Source: Bacillota bacterium | GTDB lineage: Bacteria > Bacillota > UBA4882 > UBA8346 | Assembly (NCBI GenBank): GCA_023392595.1 | Contig: JAEVYU010000030.1 | Location: forward strand, 1-38,165 | Direction: 5' to 3' | DNA: 38,165 bases | Shown: one piece after another, positions 32,545 to 38,165 of the stretch | How the letters are laid out: each line of letters starts with the position of its first letter | Numbering within the stretch: position 1 is the stretch's first letter | Notes under the pieces: generated by a model | Seen by the model: the letters and a program-made list of their open reading frames with translations, nothing else | Told to the model about the DNA's origin: nothing | The model's database searches: none | Translations under genes and position numbers: made by a program

Positions 32545-35500
32545 ATGAACACCGGAAAAGTAATTCGCGTGATACTAGGTTTTTTCGCCGCATTTTTGGT
32601 CTTTTTATGTTCAGCCGTCATGGTCAGTGCAAAGGATCAACAGACTGAAACGATGGTCCTCCCGGAACGAATCGATTGGAAGAGTGAATTGATTGTCAAT
32701 CCCGGCAAAGGTTGGGTTATTTATGGCAACGATGACAGTATGGAACCATTTATCAATCAAACGGAGGATACATGGAACGCGGCCGGCATCGGTTATGTTC
32801 GTTTCAATTGGAGCACGCTTGAGCCAGGGGAAGGGGATTATCAATGGCAGTACATCGACAAAGCGATAGCCGACTGTAAAGCTCACGGGAAAAAATTAGC
32901 CTTTGGAGTTATGCCCAGCAATGGTTTCTCTTCCAGTTTTTATGTGACGCCGAAATATGTATTTGATGCGGGAGCCGCCGGCCATTATATGCAATCCACC
33001 GATGTACCCAGCCACTTTGAGCAGGTCCCGGTCTGGAATGATCCGGTTTACCTCCAAAAACTTGAGAAATTTATGCGGGCCTTGGCGGAAAGATATGATA
33101 ACAATCCGGATATCGCTTATATGGATATCCGAAGTTATGGCTCTTGCGGGTCGAACGAAATTTGGGGATTTATCGATCCCAATAGCATGTTAACAATGGA
33201 GAGGATTACCGCGTCGGAATATCAGAACCTTCATCTGCAAATGTATCGAAATCTTTTTAAACATCTTCAATTAGTCACCGTCAATTCAGATACGGATAAC
33301 CTTAATTCCGCCTTTTATTGGGGTATCGATCAAGGAATTGCAGGCCGTAACGACGGTGCCATCGCTGATCGAAACGGGGCGGGTAAACTATGGAAGTATC
33401 GTAATAAACTACCGGCAATCCTGGAATTCGCCTCTTCTTATCCTGAAATGCGCGATACAGGCGTTTGGAGGGATGATTATCTTTATCAAGATATTGCGAA
33501 TTCCTGTGCAACCTATGTCAGTATGGGTCAATATGGAGATACGGCTGAATTTTACCGCGAGAAACATGATGTTTTGGTCGAAACCGGCAACCGCATGGGA
33601 TATTATTTTGTTCTGGAAAAGGCTATTTATAACTTACAAGGCATGAACTCATCAGCCAACCTGATGTTACAATGGAGAAACAAGGGAGTTGCGCCGATAT
33701 TCATCCCCGCCCACGTGGCAGTGGCATTGCTTGATCCCACAACCGGGGATGTGGTGGAGAAAAAATGGTTGGAGAAGTCCAACCCGCAACAATGGTTACC
33801 TGGCCAATCCATAACCGAAAACTTCTCCCTCTCCTTCACGAACCACCTGGGTACATACAAACTGGCCATTGGCCTATTTACGGATGTAGGCCTTGAAAAG
33901 CCCGATATTAAGCTTGGGATCAAGGGGCGAAATCCGATGGGATGGTACGTTCTCTCCGATATGCCGATATGTGATCCAAACTTTGTCCGAAGAAAAGGCG
34001 ATCAGTTGGTGATTGGCCCTGAGGATGCCCCAATTAGGCTCCAAGGGGTGTCTTTCGGCAACGAGGTTTGGAATAACGCGTCAACGCCTCCGGTCGCGCA
34101 TCATAATGAGTTGGATTACCAGCGCGTTAAGGATATGAATATGAATGCCATCCGGTTTTATTTGAACTATCAATTGTTCGAGGATGATAGCCAACCCTAT
34201 CAATATAGGCAAAGCGGTTGGGACTGGCTGGATCGGAATATCGCCTGGGCCAAAAAATATGGAGTTTATCTTATTCTCAATATGCATGTCCCTCAAGGCG
34301 GTTATCAATCCAATTTAGACGGCGCCGCGCTCTGGACTGAGCAGCAGAACCAAAAGCGGTTAGCGGCGCTCTGGAAGGCCATTGCTCAAAGATATCGAGG
34401 GGAGACAAGAATTGCGGGTTACGATATTCTTAACGAACCGATTCCGGCAGGACCGGCATGGCAATGGGAGAACCTCGCCAATCAGATCGTGTATGCGATC
34501 CGCTCGGTTGATTCCAATCATCTGGTTATCGTGGAACGCACGAACGGTACCTATAATTCCTGGAGCAGCGATGTGAACTTTTTCCTGATCGATGATGATA
34601 ACGCCATGTATACGTTCCATTTTTATGAGCCGATTCCCTATACCTTACAGAATACTCCTTGGACTGGATTGGGGGAGGGCGGCGCATATCCGGGATATGA
34701 AACCGGGGCCATAACATACCCTTCCGATCTTGTTTGGGCCGAAGCGGCATTTAATTGCCCGACGGTACCCCCAGGCGATACGGACTGGACGTATTATTCC
34801 GGAGAGTTATACAAGGTAACGGACCCCGGTATTTTCTCGGGAAAACCGGCTTTTATGGCGGCGAACCTGCCGGGTACGGTCAGCTTTGATAGTTTAGTGA
34901 TTGAAGAGTATGATGAGAATATGAATTATCTCCGAAAAGTCGTTGAAATCACCTCAATGGCAATGATGGATTGGAATTTATGGAGCGCCGACGGCAGTGG
35001 CTATTTTGCAGGCGCATACGATAGCTTAGAACCAGTACATACTAGCTGTTTGTTTGTCCAGCAGACTACAGGGGATGCCAATCTTTATTCGGACCGGTAT
35101 CGGTTTCCGGTCGTCGATAGCCATTATTACAAAATCAGCGGTTGGGCAAAGGGTAGAAACGTCAGTCCCGACAGCGTTTGCCGCTTTAGAATCGACTTCG
35201 AAAAAAGCGTTTCCGGACAGATGCCCCCTCGGCGCAACAAGACACTCTTGGAAACGGGTTTGCAGAAGTTTTTATCCTTCGGTCTGATTAACAATGTACC
35301 GCTTTTTGTCGGCGAATTCGGCGTAAACCGGGACTGTTTCGCTGAAAACAAGGGTGGTGTGCAATGGGTCGGGGATATGGTGGATTTGCTGAAGAAATAT
35401 GGGGTTAATTTCACCTACCACGCTTATCACGAATATTTCATGGGAATTTATTCAAACGACGGCTTACCTGATGAGGCTTTCGGCAATCAGCCTCTCATCG

Positions 35501-36237
35501 ACACCTTCCGGACCAAACTGGATCCAGCCAAAGCAGAGCAGATGATTACCAGTTCACCGATTGATTGGGCGACGATTCCCTTGGATAATGGGGCCTTTGT
35601 GAGTAACAACGTTTGGAATAAGGCGGCCGCCGCGGGTGGAGGCGGACAGCGAATCTTCTTAAAAGAGGTGGCTGGGGAAAAGGTTTTCGGATGGCAGTGG
35701 ACATGGCACGATTCCATTAATATTCTCGCATATCCGGAGGTTGTTTACGGGGCTAAACCTTGGGACGTCCAGACCGGAAGAATTGCCGGATTACCTTTCC
35801 TGGCCGGTTCGAAGAGTATAACGGTTAACTTCGATGTCGATCTTTTCACCACCGGCAAATGTAATCTGGACTTGACAATGATGGTGGTTTCAGGACTGCC
35901 GGCGTCTGCTGCGAACATTGTCGATCAGATTTCGATCTGGACTTATAACCGTGGGGTCACGCCGTATGGTGATAAAACAGGTTCAATTACGGTTAACGGT
36001 ATCGATTATGATGTTTATATAACGTATAACTCGAGTACAGGATATAATTACATCTTGTTCGTGGCCCCGGCAGGGGTTTTAACGGGTCCGCTTGAGCTCG
36101 ACCCATTTATCGAGTATCTTTTGGATAGAGGGATTATTAACCGGAATCAGTATATAACCAGTATAGAATTAGGGAACGACCTGGTCCAGGGCGCCGGAAT
36201 GGTTGAAATTCGTAATTATCAGGTCATCGTTCAATAA
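32545..36237 (+). CDS. Large secreted multidomain glycoside hydrolase (GH-like barrel, GH5 with insert, GH12-like)
   Basis: The 1230-residue protein has a signal peptide (residues 1-29, cleavage near VSA-KDQ). Residues ~40-345 resemble a TIM-barrel glycosidase (NPGKGWVIYG, GYVRFNWSTLEPGEG, AYMDIRSYGSCGSNEIWG). Residues ~360-470 look like a DUF4832-type beta domain. Residues ~475-1000 are GH5: DILNEP with acid/base Glu631, HFYEP with His692, and GEFGVN with nucleophile Glu924. Between the last two, ~735-885 looks like an inserted CBM4/9-type beta-sandwich (YYKISGWAKGRNVS). Residues ~1009-1230 resemble GH12 (NNVWN, YPEVVYGAKPW, SIELGND), but the positions of its two catalytic Glu appear to be Gln1128 and Asp1212. 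It is expected to act on an extracellular beta-glucan. No other carbohydrate genes adjoin it. Confidence 0.85.
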   Translation: MNTGKVIRVILGFFAAFLVFLCSAVMVSAKDQQTETMVLPERIDWKSELIVNPGKGWVIYGNDDSMEPFINQTEDTWNAAGIGYVRFNWSTLEPGEGDYQWQYIDKAIADCKAHGKKLAFGVMPSNGFSSSFYVTPKYVFDAGAAGHYMQSTDVPSHFEQVPVWNDPVYLQKLEKFMRALAERYDNNPDIAYMDIRSYGSCGSNEIWGFIDPNSMLTMERITASEYQNLHLQMYRNLFKHLQLVTVNSDTDNLNSAFYWGIDQGIAGRNDGAIADRNGAGKLWKYRNKLPAILEFASSYPEMRDTGVWRDDYLYQDIANSCATYVSMGQYGDTAEFYREKHDVLVETGNRMGYYFVLEKAIYNLQGMNSSANLMLQWRNKGVAPIFIPAHVAVALLDPTTGDVVEKKWLEKSNPQQWLPGQSITENFSLSFTNHLGTYKLAIGLFTDVGLEKPDIKLGIKGRNPMGWYVLSDMPICDPNFVRRKGDQLVIGPEDAPIRLQGVSFGNEVWNNASTPPVAHHNELDYQRVKDMNMNAIRFYLNYQLFEDDSQPYQYRQSGWDWLDRNIAWAKKYGVYLILNMHVPQGGYQSNLDGAALWTEQQNQKRLAALWKAIAQRYRGETRIAGYDILNEPIPAGPAWQWENLANQIVYAIRSVDSNHLVIVERTNGTYNSWSSDVNFFLIDDDNAMYTFHFYEPIPYTLQNTPWTGLGEGGAYPGYETGAITYPSDLVWAEAAFNCPTVPPGDTDWTYYSGELYKVTDPGIFSGKPAFMAANLPGTVSFDSLVIEEYDENMNYLRKVVEITSMAMMDWNLWSADGSGYFAGAYDSLEPVHTSCLFVQQTTGDANLYSDRYRFPVVDSHYYKISGWAKGRNVSPDSVCRFRIDFEKSVSGQMPPRRNKTLLETGLQKFLSFGLINNVPLFVGEFGVNRDCFAENKGGVQWVGDMVDLLKKYGVNFTYHAYHEYFMGIYSNDGLPDEAFGNQPLIDTFRTKLDPAKAEQMITSSPIDWATIPLDNGAFVSNNVWNKAAAAGGGGQRIFLKEVAGEKVFGWQWTWHDSINILAYPEVVYGAKPWDVQTGRIAGLPFLAGSKSITVNFDVDLFTTGKCNLDLTMMVVSGLPASAANIVDQISIWTYNRGVTPYGDKTGSITVNGIDYDVYITYNSSTGYNYILFVAPAGVLTGPLELDPFIEYLLDRGIINRNQYITSIELGNDLVQGAGMVEIRNYQVIVQ

Positions 36238-36287
36238 GTTTTGGTTTATAATCGAAATAACTTTCTCTCATTATTATAAAAAAGGTC

Positions 36288-36329
36288 GAAGGGGTTTTCA
36301 AAAGTTTTTAATCTTTTGGGAACCCCTTC
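36288..36329 (+). terminator. Hairpin after the glycoside hydrolase gene
   Basis: GAAGGGGTT-TT-CAAAAG (36288-36304) pairs with CTTTTG-GG-AACCCCTTC (36313-36329) around an eight-base loop, with two mismatches. No strong T-run follows, so it is a probable but not typical terminator. It starts 50 bp after the stop codon. Confidence 0.65.
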
Positions 36330-36452
36330 TGAAAGTTTGAGGGAAACAATCATTAAAGTGGTGGGAGAGCGTATCCGGCTGGCCATCGTGGTCGGTTAAA
36401 ATTTGAGCGCCACTCGTAAACTTTCCCGGGTCATGCCTTTAAGAATGCCTAC

Positions 36453-36642
36453 TCACCTAACTCTTGCTCTTCCCCGATTGATGTTAATAAATAAGTCATT
36501 TCACGTGGAAGAGTAACCACAAACCTTTGGAGCTAAAAACCATCGCTAGCTATGTTTTTGGCCCTTAAAACCAGCTAAGTCCCTTCCACTTGAAAAAGCC
36601 CGAGAGGACGGCAACAACAGGGGAAGGGAACGGGTTAGGTCA
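36453..36642. repeat. Hairpin-rich intergenic repeat with terminal inverted repeats, copy B
   Basis: The 23-bp ends (36453-36475 and 36620-36642) are inverted repeats matching at 18 of 23 positions, of the form GGGGAAG...GTTAGGT. Inside, CTCTTCC pairs with GGAAGAG, AAAAAC with GTTTTT around a GCTAGC centre, and CCCTTCC with GGAAGGG. Segments follow the same order as copy A at 11331-11507. The element fills most of the 36238-36731 gap and encodes no protein. A MITE-like element fits best; a structured RNA is the alternative. Confidence 0.72.
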
Positions 36643-36731
36643 AATGTTTATGGACCACCACAATCACGCTAAAAAATATCCTCCGAGTCTTTTCAAAAGG
36701 AAAATATTAACATTTATTGAATAACCCACCT

Positions 36732-37121
36732 ATGGAAAAAGAAAAACCGATGATTACCGGACGAAAAGTGAACCCGGAAAAAGTGCAACGGGCCAAAGAA
36801 CTCCGTCAAAATATGACCAAACAAGAGAAAGTTTTGTGGGAAAAACTGAGAAACAATCAGCTGGGAGGATTTCATTTCCGGCGGCAACAAGTGATTGACG
36901 GGTTTATTATTGATTTTTATTGCAATCCGGTAAAATTAGCGATTGAAGTTGATGGGAAAATTCATAGATTACGCCGGGAGTACGATGAAGAACGGGATAT
37001 GATATTAAAAACCGAGGGAATTAAAATATTAAGACTTTCGAATGTTGAAATCGATAAAGATATTGAAGCAGTATTACAACGTATCTTGGTCTATTGCAAA
37101 AGATTGAGGCAAAGAAATTAA
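36732..37121 (+). CDS. DUF559 endonuclease-like protein
   Basis: The protein belongs to the DUF559 group, small proteins with a Vsr/restriction-endonuclease-like fold: RAKELRQNMTKQEKVLWEKL, FHFRRQQVIDGFIIDFYC and LAIEVDGKIHRLRREYDEER, then LRLSNVEI. The D...C and EVDG residues occupy the places of a metal-binding nuclease site. Such genes are often carried on mobile or repeat-rich DNA, and the cellular role is unknown. The frame is open from TTG 36717; ATG 36732 is chosen, giving 129 residues, though no strong ribosome binding site is seen for either. A terminator follows at 37194-37222. Confidence 0.82.
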   Translation: MEKEKPMITGRKVNPEKVQRAKELRQNMTKQEKVLWEKLRNNQLGGFHFRRQQVIDGFIIDFYCNPVKLAIEVDGKIHRLRREYDEERDMILKTEGIKILRLSNVEIDKDIEAVLQRILVYCKRLRQRN

Positions 37122-37193
37122 ATATAGATGGAAGGTTTTACTATGAGATTACTCCAATTAAGGAATGAATTGTAACTAAACCTTTTTAAACGG

Positions 37194-37222
37194 CCAGGGT
37201 CAAGATTTGGCCCTGGTTTTTT
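37194..37222 (+). terminator. Intrinsic terminator after the DUF559 gene
   Basis: CCAGGG (37194-37199) pairs with CCCTGG (37211-37216), followed by six T. It is oriented for the DUF559 transcript and separates it from the convergent XRE gene. Confidence 0.85.
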
Positions 37223-37235
37223 AATTCATATTTTT

Positions 37236-37463
37236 CTATACTCTCTTCCTATTTTCCGTCCTTCCCAGCAAATAATCTACACTAACATTAAAGTAATCCG
37301 CGATTTTAATTAATGTTGCATATTCCGGCTCGCGAATATCATTTTCATAGCGGTTGATGGTTGCAGTTTTAACTTCCAAAGCCTGCGCAAATTGGGGTTG
37401 ATTGATTCCGGCGTCTTCCCTTAGTTTGCGAATTCTTTCACCGAACCTGGTTTTAACCTTCAT
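37236..37463 (-). CDS. XRE-family helix-turn-helix regulator
   Basis: This small Cro/CI-type regulator is a single HTH_3 domain: ERIRKLREDAGINQPQFAQAL, then VKTATINRYENDIREPEY and IKIADYFNVSVDYLLGRTE. No second domain is present. The frame extends to ATG 37478, but GGGGTGG before ATG 37463 and the conserved start of the domain favour the shorter 75-residue form. It is divergent from the gene at 37717, with a palindromic operator between them, which suggests that it represses that gene, itself, or both. Confidence 0.85.
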   Translation of the reverse strand: MKVKTRFGERIRKLREDAGINQPQFAQALEVKTATINRYENDIREPEYATLIKIADYFNVSVDYLLGRTENRKRV

Positions 37464-37508
37464 TTTGAACCACCCCATCCATGAAAGATTAAAATTTTAG
37501 AAAACTGT

Positions 37509-37538
37509 TTGACATTTACCCGATGGGTAATGTAAATA
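37509..37538 (+). promoter_or_regulatory. Promoter with embedded palindrome, divergent from the XRE gene
   Basis: A consensus -35 TTGACA (37509-37514) and a -10-like TAAATA (37533-37538) are 18 bp apart on the plus strand. The spacer is filled by a palindrome whose arms are ACAT.TACCC and GGGTA.TGT around GAT (37512-37533). Repressor bound there would block the polymerase. It points toward 37717, 180 bp away, across a leader with no supported gene. A 27-codon frame at 37557-37640 has no ribosome binding site. Confidence 0.7.
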
Positions 37539-37716
37539 ATTCATTATATCCTTAAAATGAATAAATACTCCTCGATTGAAGTTGCCGTAAAAAAGCACAT
37601 TCAATTTATTTTAACAGACTTCATGTTATGGTACAAGTAACGAAGAAAGCAGCCACGAAAGTCTAAATTTCCTCTTTTTTCTTCACCCTTTTAAATTTAA
37701 TGAAGGAGGTCTTGTC

Positions 37717-38025
37717 ATGATCACTTACAAAGATTTTGGTATCAAAAAATTTATCCTCGACCGGCTGACTCAGATCTATGAGGATATTGTCAAGGACGAT
37801 CCGGAATATCAGAAACTGGGGGAGCGGCCGGGAGAACTTTTAAAATTAATCGACAGCAAACTCGCGCCGGAAGACAAGAAGTTACTCGATGAATACCAGG
37901 ATATCTGGATTTACCAGTTTAACCGCCAGGACGAGCTGATCTACAGCCAGGGATTGATGGACGGGATCTTGTTCGGTTATTGGGCGGCTGTGGTAGGGCA
38001 GGGAACAGGGAAGATCATGGTGTAG
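37717..38025 (+). CDS. Small hypothetical protein, possibly phage- or mobile-element-associated
   Basis: I cannot assign this 102-residue protein. It is helical and acidic, with DDPEYQKLGERPGELLKLID, LAPEDKKLLDEYQDIWIYQ and an aromatic end GLMDGILFGYWAAVVGQGTG. The plan (EYxxL...LxxxDKxLLDEY...GxxxGxLFG) recalls small DUF6809-like proteins of Firmicutes prophages, but this is a loose resemblance. GAAGGAGG precedes the ATG. It lies under the XRE-controlled promoter, and its stop is only 15 bp from the inverted intron end. Confidence 0.6.
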   Translation: MITYKDFGIKKFILDRLTQIYEDIVKDDPEYQKLGERPGELLKLIDSKLAPEDKKLLDEYQDIWIYQFNRQDELIYSQGLMDGILFGYWAAVVGQGTGKIMV

Positions 38026-38040
38026 TGAAGAATGCCTATG

Positions 38041-38165
38041 ATAGAGTAAAGGGCTGGGATTACCAACCCCTCCTCATCAAACCGTACATGAGGTTTTCCC
38101 TCATACGGCTTTCCGATATTCTTCTTCCTACAGCATTCGGCTTATGCCGCCAGCTTTTTCAGTCC
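38041..38165 (-). mobile_element. 3' end of a group II intron (domains V-VI), right copy, inverted
   Basis: The reverse complement is identical to 1-122 across domains V and VI and the upstream 50 bases. Its 3' exon lies to the left, and the body of the intron is outside the window to the right. It is inserted antisense to the hypothetical gene at 37717, just after its stop codon. Confidence 0.85.

Noticed and set aside
37143..37175. Ten-codon frame after the DUF559 gene with a GGAAGG upstream
   Set aside because: Too short to support as a gene; could be the remnant start of a lost gene.
37557..37640. 27-codon frame between the XRE operator and the gene at 37717
   Set aside because: No ribosome binding site and no hydrophobic or other distinctive pattern.

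Overview
The window is about 38 kb of moderately GC, gene-dense bacterial DNA. Ribosome binding sites are strong and of GGAGG type, and several genes look Clostridia-like (EFR1-type flavodoxin/ferredoxin, a small membrane protein, LacI-type control, adenine deaminase). A TolC/HlyD/RND tripartite pump, and a solute-binding protein with a plain rather than lipoprotein signal peptide, point to a cell with an outer membrane. A diderm member of the Bacillota (for example a Limnochordia/Hydrogenispora-like lineage) fits best. This is an inference, because no rRNA or marker protein is present. Both ends of the window lie inside the same sequence: the 3' end (domains V and VI) of a group II intron, in inverted orientation, so the window is probably a contig bounded by repeat copies.

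Layout. 1-122: 3' end of the left intron. 290-3662: a ketopantoate reductase-like protein, then an operon of BAAT-type hydrolase, EFR1-type flavodoxin/ferredoxin and a small membrane protein, behind a near-consensus promoter flanked by two copies of one palindromic operator. 3715-3855: remnant of a PfkB sugar kinase. 4008-4784: PAP2 phosphatase. 4817-11186: a TetR regulator divergent from a TolC-HlyD-RND efflux operon. 11331-11507: a hairpin-rich repeat. 11521-13795: AraC regulator, an unrecognised protein and a HAD hydrolase. 13796-15480: a decayed stretch with an ABC-ATPase fragment and a broken lysR gene.

15300-22957: a LacI-type regulator with two matching upstream operators, a complete Pot-type ABC importer (two permeases, ATPase, periplasmic binding protein), adenine deaminase and a nucleoside phosphorylase. 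Taken together this looks like a regulated uptake and salvage locus for a nucleoside, a nucleobase or a related amine. 23104-23520: a stand-alone PAS protein, followed by a non-coding stretch with a 21-bp tandem repeat.

24054-32222 (minus strand): a complete kdpFABCDE potassium uptake operon with its sensor kinase and response regulator. It includes the 27-codon kdpF and, upstream of it, an unannotated 29-codon hydrophobic small ORF behind a promoter with 11-bp-spaced direct repeats that could bind KdpE. 32545-36237: a very large secreted multidomain glycoside hydrolase (GH-like barrel with DUF4832-like domain, GH5 with a carbohydrate-binding-like insert, and a GH12-like domain whose catalytic Glu positions appear changed). 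36453-36642: a second copy of the hairpin-rich repeat, with terminal inverted repeats. 36732-38025: a DUF559 protein, an XRE regulator with a palindromic operator inside a promoter pointing away from it, and a small hypothetical protein. 38041-38165: the inverted right-hand intron end.

No CRISPR array, tRNA or rRNA was seen. The most unusual items are the kdp-leader small ORF, the GH5/GH12 protein, the two-copy structured repeat, and the LacI-Pot-adenine deaminase locus.
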